From Xestospongia bergquistia (Eukaryota > Porifera > Demospongiae > Haplosclerida > Petrosiidae), in assembly GCA_963965975.1 (NCBI GenBank), contig OZ014411.1, positions 7,425,001-7,489,000 on the forward strand: a stretch of 64,000 bases of DNA. The letters are read 5' to 3'. The notes beneath the pieces were generated by a model, which did no database searches, had not been told where the DNA came from, and saw only the letters and a program-made list of their open reading frames with translations. The translations under genes and the position numbers were made by a program. Shown here piece after piece: positions 21,895 to 36,000 of the stretch. Every line of letters begins with the position of its first letter. Within the stretch, counting starts at the first letter, position 1.

Positions 21895-22766
21895 GTTAAG
21901 TTATATTTTTATGTGATTGATTACTTTCATAATGTAGAAAATAGCAGACAAAACTGATAAAGAGTCATCTAAACTGAGAAAAGAAAGACTAAAATAATTT
22001 TAAAACAATTTAGTAATTCATTGTATACAAATTATTACTTGATTTTTATTGGAAGGTTCTTCAAAGAAAATTAGCAAAAGTCCCTCATATTATAATAAAT
22101 GCCACAATTTGGTATAAATGTAACTAGAAGACGTAAGATCTAACCAAAAGTAACAGCATGTAAACTAATTAGCACATGTTTTCAGGAGATTTATAGGCCT
22201 TCCTGGAAGTCCATCTGCTTCCTTCCAATCTCAACTCAATCATATGTATAGGTTTACAATGGTACTTGCTATTATAGTAATAGTTTAATTAATTAACTCA
22301 AGGACCTGTGTATTTATGTACAACATCATAGTTTATAATAATTATATATGAAATATTGAAAGTAACATTGTGATGTCAAAAATGTGATATCATTTCTTTC
22401 TGTGTTGCAAATAGAGTGGTCTGTTTTAACCCTTATTTGACTGCAATATACTGAAATTTTAGTTACAATAATATGTGTAATTAAATGATAACATTACAAT
22501 AATTACAGCTGGCAACAACATGACTCATGGTCATGTGATACATATATATTACATTCCTTATTTACCATTCCAAGTATAAATAATAATTTCAATTTATAAT
22601 ATCTGTATTTATTTATTTATGTATGCATATGTGTGTGTGTGTGTATTACTTATAACTGTATTGTCATCAATTGAGGTTGGTTTTACTATTTTGCATCTTA
22701 CTTAGATGAATAAGAATTCAGTCCATACGACTATATTTTAGTAATTCTTTTTGCCACATCTAAGAA
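21895..22766. other. Flank between the kinase scrap and RTK-D
   Basis: Matches the RTK-A 3' flank (1741-2640) but lacks its inserted elements. About 50 bases at 21603-21654 recur inverted at about 22322-22378 (TTACTTTCAATATTTCATAT core), giving arms roughly 700 bases apart. No gene. Confidence 0.55.
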
Positions 22767-22792
22767 ACAGGATGCCAAGTTTAACAGGATGT
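22767..22792 (+). promoter_or_regulatory. ETS-like site pair upstream of RTK-D
   Basis: ACAGGATG (22767-22774) and ACAGGATGT (22784-22792), 17 bases start to start and 100-125 bases before the ATG. They lie in the block that is duplicated upstream of RTK-B. Confidence 0.45.
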
Positions 22793-22891
22793 CTAATCTT
22801 AATTAACACTCTTATGAAAGTGCTAAATTTATAAGATGTTGCTATTTGTCTCGTCCTTCTAATTTACAGACTGACTGCTTAAGACTTTGAT

Positions 22892-25800
22892 ATGAAGACA
22901 TTTTTGTGGACTGTTATTATCTCAATACTTTTATCACAATTTATAAAAATCGAAGGTAATTATGTATTTTGTGTAGCCTATTGTGTCATTTCAGTAACTG
23001 TATATTTTATTCATAAACCACTGAAATCGCAGTTTTATAATGAGGGTAGATTTACAATTAATTGAGCTGTTTTTATTTCTTGTAGCTCAATGTACTGGTG
23101 GTACATTAGATATTATTAATCAAGTTAATACTGATGTCAAAGACAATGGACAACTCTTTATTTGTTCAAATGACACATGGTTTCCTCTTTGTTCTACTGG
23201 CTTCGATATTGAAGAAGCACAAGCAACATGTCGTCAACTTGGATTTGTAGATGGAAGTAAGTTATGATATTATTGGTTATGTAACATATATTAATTTTAT
23301 ATGCCAGATTTGTACTTATTTTTAGCATGATTTTCCAACTAATTAACTAAATGCCATAAATGCTGGTGTAGCCAAACAATTTCTTTGATCGCATAGTTTA
23401 GTCTTACTTCTAAGCTTTAAATATTACAAGAAATTACTCAAGTTACACAGTTATAATTGCATGTTATAAAACAATCAAAGCTTTATTTACTACTATATAT
23501 ATAATACAAATTTGTTTAATATAATATCCACATACTTGTCCAAATCAAGCAACATTTTTTTACAGAGTTACTACCAGCCAATACTCAACAAGCTAATACC
23601 CATTTCATTGACATTGCCTTCTTTTGTAATGGCTATGAAGATCATCTCACTAATGGAGGATGTACTAATAGAACTGTTCCTACATGTCCATCACGACAAA
23701 GAGCACAACTGCAATGTTATAATAGTAAGAACTATGAGCAATGATTTATGACTTAATTTGTAAATAATATTGCACTTTATTTTGATATATTTATTTATGC
23801 TTTTCAACATATTAACATTTTATAACCAATGAATTTTATTAAAACCTAACTGCTAGCACTGTGATTATTATTGTGATTGGTAATGCTTAAAGTTCTTTGG
23901 CTTACTTTCTTCACTCATAGTTTTCAATATTTAATAGCTACAGTCTTCTACAGACACTGGTACAAAGTATACAACCTTTTTAGTCGTGATTATAGTGCTT
24001 CACTATAATCAGGCCTTATCAGTATGATTGATAATGCTTATAATTAGGTATGTACTGTATGTTCTATTGATTACTTATAGTTGTACTGAAACAATACTAA
24101 TTTAATTCTGTCATTAACTATGTTAGGATTCAACCTTTGTATGCACCAATTATAATTAACTGGCAGAATTGTAGTTAGTTATATTTAATTCAATTAGTTA
24201 TAGTTAATTATAGCCATTACAATCAGTGTATACAATTATTATGAAATTCTCTTTATAGGTTTTCTCTCATTTCTATCTAATGATTTTCCAGGGCCAAAAA
24301 CACTAGTTGAAATTGGCATTGGGGCTAGAAATACTCTGTTCAATCTTACTGTGAACATACCACTTGGGACTGATACAGTAATGATTGGACATGTAAGTCA
24401 ATATTTTAGATACATTACCTTACTTCTAATGTAAAAAATGGAAAAAGGGTTTAGTAATTTTAATATCACTTACATTACATTGTTGTTGTAGCTATTGTTA
24501 GACTGATTAGTACAATACAAATATGAGAACATCAATGCAAGAAAAATGATTTCTTTAATGTATGACATTAATATACTATTTATTTATGCAAGTTTTTGCT
24601 CTACTATCTTGAAGATTTTTTGAGATTAGAATGATAAAAGATTTTATATCTATTTCAGTTCTATGATATTGGAATGATTTCGTTTGGTCCTAATATTGTT
24701 GAGGAGTTATCTCTTATCACATTGGATACTAACATGAACTATGACATTGTGTTACCATTCTTGAGTAAGTCAAGCATTAACAGACGACTAAATGGAGAGT
24801 TCAAAGGAGAACTACACTTGAGAGCTAATCAAAACTTACAGTCACCTCTGTTTACAGTAGTTGACAGATATATTCAAACAAGTGGTGGTAATGATGGAGT
24901 TAACTTTACTGGTGAAGTACTGTTCTTTATAGAATGGGAACAAGAATATAATAATAAGGTTTGTACATATGATCACAAGTAATGGGTTTTGTATGTGACT
25001 AACTTTATTTAATAAAATTAGACTACATTGATTGTTACTAGAGCATGATCCCAAATATGTCTAATAAATATAAGAGTTTTATAGAAGTTTGTATAAAACT
25101 GCCTTTCAGTATATTTAGTATATATTTTTAATGGTGCATGAAATAACATTTCATTTTTGCTTTTAGGAAATAGTATTTCAAGCTATTATTATCAGTGACT
25201 ACACAAAGACATTCACAATCTTTATATATGAGTGTAATCCTATGCTAAGACCACTTAATGCTATCATTGGATATAGTATTGCTAACTTTAGTTCTGAGAC
25301 ATTTCGTTATTCCGAGACACCATTCACTCAAACAATAGCCTGTATTAATACTCAAGTTAATGTGGAATATTATAATTTGATGTACAGCCTGACTGAAAAA
25401 GTGCCAGGTACCTCTAACATATATATTTTTATTCAACTTATATGCTTGACTCTGTAGCAAACAATAAAAAGAAGAGAAGCACTATGAAAATAGTGAAGAG
25501 ACAAACAGGACCATGTGCTAATGCTAACCTAACATTATCAAACTGTTGTAAACCTTTCCAAGACCCCACTAGTTCATGTCGTGTTACTGATAATAATGGT
25601 GATATTTGTTACTGTGACTCACTGTGTTTTGAAAGAAATGACTGTTGTAATGATACTCCAGTTCAAGCCCCTTGTGTTCCATGTAAGTACCATAATGACA
25701 TATTTTAGTACCAATCACATTTAGTATTGTCATCAGTATATCATAGTTACATGAGCTATTTATTTCTTATAGTATGTACAAGTGGCACAGTTAATCAAGC

Positions 25801-28800
25801 TGGTTATACTTATTATCCTGAAGGACCAGTTAGTATATGTCAACATGGACTACCAAGGTAACAGTTACTTAACAAAGCAACAGTATATATCTAACTTATA
25901 TCGATATCACACTACATAATTTTGTCTATACTGATTCATAATTGATGAACTATATATTTGTACTTAATTAACAGATTTATAATGCAGCCAGGTTCCAATT
26001 TCTCATTAATAAGCAAAGCTGTAGTTTGTCAACAAATAATAGATCAGATCACAGCAATTGGATGGGGTAAGTAATATAACATCAATAATAGTCTAAGGCC
26101 TATAACATACAGTATGGTACTTTATCAGTATTGTCCTCTTTTAATTGCAGATAATATAATGGTAGGAAATCGTACACAGTCTTCTTTTTTAGTGGATCGT
26201 AAGAACATAAATTGCATTGGATTTGAAAGGACAGTACAAAATTGTATGTATACAGTGTCGAAATCTCATTCCCTCTTAAGTTTAATGGACCCACTTGCTC
26301 TTATTAATTGCAGAGGTCAATAATATTTCAATGACTTTATATATTCATATCCATTGTTATTTACTTATCAAAGAGCATATGTAATTGCTACTACTACTAA
26401 AATTCAAGACTATATATAGCTGGATTAAGATAAGTCAGTGCCCATAAGTCTTTCATCATGTGACATTGCATTCTTGTTTAGCAAAAAGTGTTTTATCCAT
26501 AACCTCTATTGTTAGGACTATCAACTACTTTCAGAGTTAGAGGAATGAACTCATTATTCTAATTTATCATTTTAAAATCTGGCAACCCTTATATTAGTAG
26601 GCTACAGAAGTACTTGTTTTTTTAGATGGTCACTACCTTTGCTATAATAACCAATAGCTAAATAGAAACAGATATATTGAAAGCATAGTTTCCTAAATCA
26701 TAATAATATATCAGTCCTGTCATCATGGTAACACTATTTATGCTAAATATTTAGTAATTGAGCATAACAAGTCCTACATATACTTCCATCTATCAATTTC
26801 TTTTTTACCTCACAATTTTGCCTCATATTAGTGGTATGCATGAAAATGTTAATTATATTAAAATTAATAATAAATGTACATGTAGTAGATACCCTCCCAA
26901 ATGCATAAGTGGGCTTATATCTTATATTAAATCTTCCAGAAGCTTTTTGCTCCCTTTCATTCCATGTCAGAAAAACTCTTTAAAATACCCCATGTCTACT
27001 AGTATGCTCTGAGGGAAGACAAGGTTTTATTTCTTCAAATTTAAATACTGTGCCAGTGAGCTCAAATATGACTGCTGTGTCATCCTGAGATAGCTTTACA
27101 AAGTGAATGAGGTCCAAATATATGATATGTGTGACATCTATACTTTATAAATCTCATATGTGCATATCTATACTTTATCCATAGATTTTATAACAGCTAA
27201 TGCTTCAAGCTGTATTAATGGTGCAATAAGACTAAATCCACTTAATGAGTCACTACTAGCACCTACTCAAGGATTAGTTGAAATCTGTATTGCTGGACAA
27301 TGGAACAGAACATGTTCATCTAATATTGGCAACGGTGATGCTAGAGGTCTTTGTAGAATAATGGGACTATCATCAAATGGTAAGATAATGAATTATGTAC
27401 CATCCAATTCAACTAAAAGTCTGTTCATATAAACTTCGACTATACAGTTCAACTAAATGTCTATTCACATTAATTGTTGTCTTTTGTTTTCTTTTTCTGC
27501 TTCGTTTTAACTTTTCTTTAATTACAAGTTATTTTAATAATACTTTCTATGAATGTACCAAATATCTGTGATTAATATGTTGAAAAGTTAGAAGTTATAG
27601 CAATTAATATTACAAATATTAATGCAATATTCCTATGAGGACAGTTATAATGATCAAACTTGTTATAATAATATAAAAAAAGGAATGTACACTTACATCT
27701 TTAAATAATTATAATATAATGATTATCATTCCATGAAAATGGAACTTATTTATAATACAGGTATTTCTAGCATTGACATTAACGTTCTTATCTGATCTGT
27801 GTGTGTGTTATTAATTATTACTAACAAATTAGCTTGATGTATCATCTATTTCTTTTTTTGTAGTTGTAGGTACAGCTATAGTAGCCATGATGTCCAGTTC
27901 TGGTATTACAACACTTCAATGTAATCCTAATGTTGCCAGATCATTAAGAGATTGTACAATACAACAAGGGACTTGTACTGAATCTGTTGTGGCTGCAATT
28001 GCTTGTGGTAGCTCTGCTATTACTGGTGAGCTGTAAGATATATATATGATGAGCACAGTATTTAAAATTTTTTGATTTATACTATGACCCCATTGGACAA
28101 AATGTTAGTACTAGATTTGAAGGACTATTTGTATTGATACCTATTGTGTTATTATTAAGAAAAATTTATTGAATTAATATATTATTTATTATTGATTATT
28201 ATTATTATAGCAATATTCATTTCATTTATAGTATTTCCTGTTCTTTCTGTCACTCAAAGTATTATTCCTACTGCTACTCCAAGTCAAATTAATAACAATC
28301 AGTTACCTGTTCTGTACATAGGAATTGGTACATCACTTGGTGTAGTAGTAGTCTTTGTAACATTGATACTGTTACTATTACTGATAATAAGAATGTGTAA
28401 AAAAGATGTTAGAAAAAAAACTCATGGAAAATATGAGGACACATCATCAAGTCAACAGTATGTAATTTAAGTCAATGTAATACTATTTATATTTGTAAAA
28501 GGTTTTCTAGATGATCCAAAACTTATTTAAAGAATATATCAATATTTGTGTAGACTGTACAAGTATTTATATCCATCTTGAATACTTTCTATTTATAATA
28601 TCACTATTATAGTTGCAATACTTATATAATACTTTATATAGTGAACAAAAAGGCTCTTCATACGATCGATATGTTAATAATTTAGTACTGTCTTCTAATA
28701 TTCAGTTAAGTAAGTTGTTCACATAAAATTAAAGATGCACAGATGTACTAATAGGTATCTTTGACAATAAAAGTGTATTCATTATTACACTCACAAAGAA

Positions 28801-30856
28801 TCATATACAAAAACATTCTTCCTTTTTAGTAACTGCTTTTTTAATGTAAATACTACTTCATGCTCAATCACTATCACTATTACATAGGGAATATGTCAAG
28901 TATAGTAACAGAAGAATTCTTAGAAAATTTAAAATCATCAGGACTAATTATTCCTTACAGTCATCTCAGACTTTTAGACTGTGTGGGTCAAGGTATGTAC
29001 TATACACATGACAATCATTTTGTATCATGATATCTGACAGGAGAATTTGGTCTTGTATATAAAGCTCATTTATTTAATGAACAGGGAATACCTACTGATG
29101 TAGCTGTCAAGACACTTAAAGGTCAGTGAGTGAGTAGCAACAAATTGCAATGAGAGGTATAGTGATGCGCATCATGATTTAAATTGTAGTATCAGAAATG
29201 ACATTTAAGCATTCCACTGACTTTGTATGACAGAATTAATTATACATTAATTAAAAGGAAATATATGCATACAATGAAAATATCTTTTCTATTAATTTTA
29301 TAGGTTCTTATTCTCAGGATGATGTTGATGATTTATTAGTTGAAAGTCTTAAAATGAAACAACTAAACCACTCTAGTGTAATGACACTTGAAGGAGTCTG
29401 TCTCGATGCTGGTCCTGTACCTTTTATAGTACTTCCATATATGGCAGGTATGTGTTATTATGGTTATATTATATACTTTTAGTTCAGAAAACAACTAATG
29501 GATACATATGTACCATTTCAAACCTATAGACTACAAATTCCCATATAATAATAATTTTTTTACATTTATCATGTATTATTTCACAGTTTTAATTATCGCT
29601 ACCACATGTAACTTAATAATAACCTCAAATGATAAAATTTAAATATTTTTAAAACCTTTTCATGCAACTCAAATCAAGATAAGAGATGATGCTACTGTCT
29701 GTGTAGCAGTAACTTAAATAAACATAATTTGTAATTCTAACCAAATCCTAAAATATAAATGCATTTTATATACCTTAAACTAGTCTCTTTAGACTCTATA
29801 TACACATCATTCCAACAATTGACTTAAAATTCATCTCACTAGATTTTTTAAGATCATCATTTGTAATATACCAAAAAATGATCATTTGTTACTTTTTTAG
29901 GAGGAGATTTGTTAAATTATTTGAAGAGAAAGAAGGATACCCTGGTGATAATATCTGACGAACAAGATGTAAAAAATATATGACAAATAATTATACTGAC
30001 TTTAATCATTCCAACAATTTAGAAAGAAAAAATTGAAATTCAATTACTATCCATGTGTCTACAAATAGCTAAAGGTATGGAATATATAGCTGAACAGAAC
30101 CTTTTACACAGAGATTTAGCAGCAAGAAATTGCATGTAAGTTTATTCTTGCAATGAACATTTATACTGTTGTAAAATACACCAACATGTCAATGTATTAA
30201 TGAACTGGTCACCAATACTTAGTTAGTAATCTTTATTGTCAAACTAAAATGTTTTTGATATAGGATTGATCATCAAGGTATTATTAAGGTTTCAGACTTT
30301 GGACTTTCTAAAAGTTTGTATGAAAAGATATACTTCAGACAGGATAAAAGTGATGGAGTTAAACTGCCTATCAAATGGATGGCAATTGAGAGTATTGATG
30401 ATGGAATATTCTCAGAAAAGACTGATGTGGTAAATTAGTTTTAGAAATGAATTACTTACCTAATAAACATTATTTCTGGTATATTATTTAGTGGTCTTAT
30501 GGAGTGACATGTTGGGAAATATTTACTGGTGGAAAGGTTCCATATGGAGGACTTACACCAATGAGTCTGCTTAAAATGTTACAGGAAGGCTATCGTATGG
30601 ATAAACCAAACAATGCAGCATGTTCACAGAAAACGTAAGTTAACAAAAGTTAGCACAAAAGTAATCTTTATGTTATGATTTGATTCTCCTTCTATATAGG
30701 TATGAATCAGTAATATTACAATGTTGGAATAGTTCTCCAGATGAGAGACCTACTTTCTCAGAGTTGGTAGTTGTTATTGATAACATGTTAACATCAATGG
30801 CTAACTATATTGATTTCAATCAGTTCACATTAGCAGTAGAAGAACAAAAAGTTTAA
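22892..30856 (+). CDS. RTK-D: SRCR-NIDO-SMB-SRCR-SRCR receptor tyrosine kinase, about 1094 aa
   Basis: Exons: 22892-22955, 23086-23256, 23566-23724, 24259-24392, 24659-24958, 25167-25407, 25458-25682, 25773-25857, 25975-26066, 26151-26315, 27185-27379, 27864-28025, 28211-28457, 28642-28709, 28888-28992, 29041-29121, 29304-29447, 29901-29968, 30023-30135, 30264-30429, 30492-30634, 30700-30856. Total 3285 nt, one open frame. Same domain order as RTK-B, its closest relative by intron sequence. All kinase landmarks are present: [11 protein letters not shown] split across exons 15/16, [15 protein letters not shown], and the activation segment [14 protein letters not shown]. Juxtamembrane SYDRYVNN (pYxN). 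The linker before the SMB domain is [16 protein letters not shown]. The end of exon 22 has lost the G of the usual AAAG|GTTAAG donor, so translation probably stops at TAA 30854-30856 and the EIAYNT-like tail exon is not used. The receptor should sit in the plasma membrane. The ligand is unknown; SRCR and NIDO domains suggest protein or glycan contacts. Confidence 0.88.
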
Positions 30857-32837
30857 GTCATATTTATATTCTGTTTGTTATTACTGCTTTTTGTTACTTT
30901 CATAATATAGAAATAGCATAGAACACTGTAAAGAGTCACCTGAACTGTAAAGGAAAAATGTATTAATTTAGTTTTATTTTTGTTATTGATTTTAATATGA
31001 ATATTTTCATATAGTCAGCAAAAGTTATTTTTATTATATCTTTTGTCACAATTGGAGGAAAATGTAATTAGTTAAATCACGCCAGATTTAATATATAAAA
31101 AAGATTGATATAGTATGTGATAGATTGGTTGTGATTCTTGGCTTACAAATTCTTTATATGTAGTGATCTTGACTCTTCATTTTGACAAGAGTCAGGCCAC
31201 ACCTGACTGAAACAATCTGAAAGTATATGAATTTGTTAAATCTAAAGCTATACCTTTTCTAGGGAAAAACTATTTTGAGCAGACTACAAGAATACCAGTC
31301 CGGTCTGCATCCTAGTGCAGTACGTTTTTACACCTGAAACCTTTTGAGATTCATCAACTCAGCTGTGTTTCTCTTACCAAACAACATACACTAGTAACTT
31401 CCTAGTGATTTGACTTTGTTCATTAACTTTTATTTAAAAGAAGAATATGTACTTGGAATAATTAATTAAGAAATAATAAAAACATAACAGATATATCATT
31501 AAATTCACTGGCATATTTCTTTAATTGTTTTTTTTACAGTTATATATTAATAAGTGACATTTGTCATGTTATAATATTTAAAGTGCCTCACTAAGGAGAG
31601 ACAAGAGATGAGTAGCTATGTTTTAAGATGTAGAGATCAACATAAAACCAACTAATTTCATTACTCTTTATTAATGGTGGAAAGAAAGCAAGATAAAGAT
31701 ATCATTAGTAAAGATAGCAAACATTAATGATAAGTAAATATAAGAATAATGCAAAATATTTAAATGGATATCACTGTACTAGTTATCATATGTTCACAGT
31801 AATAACATTTACTATTTGGAAATATAGATTAACTTGAGAAAAAAATACTATTTTAAAGATACATCACTACATATTCTGAATGAAGTATGCACATCTCCTT
31901 TTCTTCTTCTTCAATCAATTCAAGGTTTTTGCTTTCAATTTTTCACTTTTATTTATATCACTCGTAGTAGTCATGCTATTATATATATTGCTAATGGCCA
32001 CTACTTTGCCTTAATCGAATACAGCTAGTTGGCTTTTTGTCTCAGTGTTCTAACTCTAGTAGTCTGTTGATCTTTTGCTGAATGTTCTATTTTATCTTTT
32101 ATTGATTCTCATTCTTTTGTAAATAATGTTTTCTCATTATTAAAACATTTTATTCTATTTCTTATGATCCTGTTCCTTTGAATTAATTCTAATTTTGTTT
32201 ATCTTACTTCACATTCCTCTTTCTCTAGTTAATTGGATTCACTTTAAATCTTTCAATGCCTACTCAATTTTCTGAAATGGAGACTCTTCTGCTCCATTAT
32301 CTGTCTTGTCTGGTGCCTCAAGAATCTAGTCTTTGTTCTCTTCTAACATATCAACAATATCTGTTTCTTCTACTTGTTTCAACTCTTTTATGATGATGAT
32401 TATTTCTTGTCAATTCTCATAACATGTCCTTTGCTCAGCATGTCTTAACTCAATGAACAGTCAGTTTTATCCAGTCATCTAATATCAAATCCTCTAAGTC
32501 TATATGGTTAGATTTTTCATAATCAATTGGAGACCTCGTTTTATCACTTTTCTGATCAGTTTATTTCTAATACAATATCCTCCTATTCAGAATGTTACTT
32601 TTATTGTTTATCTTGGAGTTTCATTTTCATCTAATTTCTGCCACCTCATCATCATCAAAAAGTTTGACAGCACAAATTTAATGTCATAGAAGTGATATGA
32701 TTTCATCCTGTCTTGTTTACGGAATGCCTTCCTTGTTGTATTACGTGTTATCAAAGATTACAATCCCCTGAAATTAAATTACACTATATTTGGAATCCAA
32801 CAGAAGCCAGTATACAATACAGCATGAATGCTTAAGC
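30857..32837. other. RTK-D to RTK-E intergenic region
   Basis: AT-rich with no supported gene. 30860-31870 matches the RTK-B 3' flank, and about 32090-32720 matches the intergenic DNA after RTK-E (42600-43140) and RTK-G (62800-63330). So the duplicated unit includes the spacer. Short open frames here are not conserved as frames between these copies. Confidence 0.6.
31144..31344. repeat. About 200-bp insertion in the RTK-D 3' flank
   Basis: The RTK-B flank reads GATTCTTGGCTT|TCGAGATTCATC without this block (about 16590-16610). The insert contains small hairpins (GACTCTTCATTTTGACAAGAGTC; CTGCATCCTAGTGCAG). There is no coding capacity. It may be a SINE or MITE; ends and target duplication are not clear. 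Confidence 0.5.
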
Positions 32838-32868
32838 ACAGGATGCGAAGTTTAATAACACAGGATGT
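32838..32868 (+). promoter_or_regulatory. ETS-like site pair upstream of RTK-E
   Basis: ACAGGATG (32838-32845) and ACAGGATGT (32860-32868), 22 bases start to start, about 165-195 bases before the ATG. A further CCGGAAAT (about 32885) also fits the ETS core. Confidence 0.45.
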
Positions 32869-33032
32869 CTGATTTGTTACTTAACCGGAAATACATCGAA
32901 CTTAGCGTTAAGGGCTAGCCCCTAATATATAGTTATTAATTTCTGCCATACGAATAGCCACTACTAGCTAAAAGTGGTTATTAAACAGATGATAGGAGTC
33001 ATTTGAGTGCTTTCTATAGCATATATTTCGAT

Positions 33033-36000
33033 ATGAAGACATTTCTGTGGAATTCTCTTATCTCAATATTTTTATCACAACTTATAAAGAGTGAAGGTAA
33101 TTACCAGTTACGTCATTGTATCATTTCAGTAATTATCCGATTTATAGTTCTCATTTCTTGTTCATCCTTGTAGCTCAATGTACTGATGGTACATTAGATA
33201 TTATTAATCAAGTTAATACTAATGTCAAAGACAATGGACAACTCTTTATTTGTTCAAATGACACATGGTTTCCTCACTGTTCAACTAACTTTGATAGTGA
33301 AGAAGCACAAGCAGCATGTCGTCAACTTGGATTTGTAGATGGAAGTAAGTTATGATATTATTGGTTATGTAATATTGTAATAAAGTCTTGTATGTCTAAA
33401 AACATTTATTTGTTAATTGTGTGCCATTCAATACTAAGTCAATAATAAATTGAAGATTTAAATATCAAATTTTTCTGATAATAAGTAACCAACAATGAAG
33501 ATTGAAAGTTTTATAGTGGCAAATGGACTTATGCTCACAATAATTATATTAATTTTATTTGCTAAGACATATATGGTTTAATATGTCAATAATAGGGTTT
33601 CCCAATTAAATTAATATCATATAATAGAAGTACAAGTAAACAAGTTCATTTATAGGTACAACTATATGCATTTAAAAACAATTAGAATTATATATGTTTA
33701 CTACATAATAATAATTAATACCAAATAAATTATCCATAATATACTCTTTTTATTCAATCAATATGTCTTTACAGAGTTACTATCAGCCACTAATCAACGA
33801 CCTAATAGAATTTTTATTGACATTGTTTTCTATTGTAATGGCTATGAAGATCATCTCACTAATGGTGGATGTACTAATGTAACTAATGGTACTTGTCTAT
33901 CACAACAAGGAGTACGACTGCACTGTTATAACAGTAAGAATTATGAGCACTGATCCAATTTACTTTTTATAACCAATGAATTTTATTAACCTTAACCATG
34001 AGCACTATAGTGATTTGTGTGACTAATAATGCTTGAACTTTTTACCAAGTTGTTTTGCTCACAGTTCCCATATTTTATATTATGGTCTTCCACAGACACT
34101 ACTGTTAATTATTCGATCATATAGCTCTAGTCAGTGTTTCACTATGAAATTAATATCTTCAAAAACAATTATAACATAATGTATTTAAAGTATTATATTT
34201 ACAAATTTGTTAGCATAGCAAAAAATTTAATATACATCTATTTTACGGCTTATGCATATTTTATATGTAATCTAAAAGGTTTGCAAATTCATGTTTTGTA
34301 TTTAGATTTAAAATGTGCACTCATTTTAATGCCTTAAACTATGTGTTATAATTAGTGAGCATTAATGTCTAAATTTTGAGTAAAAGAATAGTAAGCAATC
34401 ATTTATTAGTGCCATACTTTAATATAATGTAACATTAACCTATTCATTTATAACCATTACAATTAGTGCATGGTTTACACAATTCTCTTTACAGGTTTTC
34501 TCTCGTTTCTATCCAATTCATTTTCTGGGCCAAAAACAGAAGTTGAAATTGACGAAGGGTCTAGAAGTGCTCTGTTCAATCTTACTGTAAACATACCACT
34601 TGGGAATAATACAGTAATGATTGGACATGTAAGTCAACATTTTAGATGCATCATTTTACTTCTAATGTAAAAAGTACATTTAATAAAAAAGGGAATCAGT
34701 CATTTTAATACCACCTACTATACATGAAAAGAACATTTGTTTTAGTACCTATAGATACAATGAGTAGTGCAATAGACAGTATTTTATACACAATATGAGA
34801 ACATCGATGTAAGAACAATGATTTAATTGACATTGCCCTATTTAGTAATGCATATTTGCTATACTGTCTGATGATTTGAGATTAGAATGATAAACGTTTT
34901 TATTTCTATTTCAGTTCTATGATATTGGAATGATTTCCTTTGGTCCTAATGTTGTTGAGGATTTATCATCTGTCAGATTGCATACTAAGATGACTTATGA
35001 CATTGTGTTACCATTCTTCAGTAAGTCAGGCATTAACAGACAACTAGATGGAGATTTCAAAGGAGAACTACACTTGAGAGCTGATCAAAACTTACAGTCA
35101 CCTCTGTTTACAGTAGTTGACAGATATGTTCAAACAAATAGTGGTAATTATGGAGTTAACTTTACTGGTGAAGTACTGTTCTTTGTGGAATGGGAACAAG
35201 AACATTCTAATAAAGTTTGTATATGATTTTATGTAATAGGATTTTAATGTGTCTAATTTTTTAATTGAATTAGCCTTAGTGATATGTCTGGCTTTCATAT
35301 AAATTGAAGCCATATATCTGAAATAAATATACAGGCATTACAGAAGTGTGTACAATTCGCTGGCACAAACGGCTTTAATAAACTTCCTTTTAGAATAATT
35401 ATTTCATGTATATTTTTAATAGTGGATGATATAGCATTTTACTCTTGTTCTTAGGAAATAATATTTCAGGCTATTATTATCAGTGACTACACAAAGACAT
35501 TCACAATATTTATATATAAGTGTGATCCTATGCTAAGACCACTTAATGCTATTATTGGATATAGTATTGCTAACTTTAGTTCTGAGACATTTCGGTATTC
35601 AGAGACACCATTCACTCAAAAAATGGCCTGTATTAATACTCCAATTAATGTGGAATATTATAATTTGATGTACAGTCTGACTGAAAGAGTGCCAGGTACT
35701 TTGAACATATATATTTTGTATACAACTTATATGTTCTTTTAAATGACTCTGTAGTAGACACTAAAAAGAAGAAGAATAGCACTATGAAAATAGTAAAGAG
35801 ACAAACAGGACCATGTGCTAGTGCTAACCTAACATTATCAAGCTGTTGTAGACCTTTCCAAGACCCCACTACTTCATGTCGTGTTACTGTTAATAATGGT
35901 GATAGTTGTTACTGTGACTCACTGTGTTTTGAAAGAAATGACTGTTGTGATGATGCTCCAGTTCAAGCTCCTTGTGTTCCATGTAAGTAATATACTGACA

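Noticed and set aside
31834-32689. Open frames in the RTK-D/E spacer
   Set aside because: T-rich spacer shared between array units, with no start context, domain or frame conservation.
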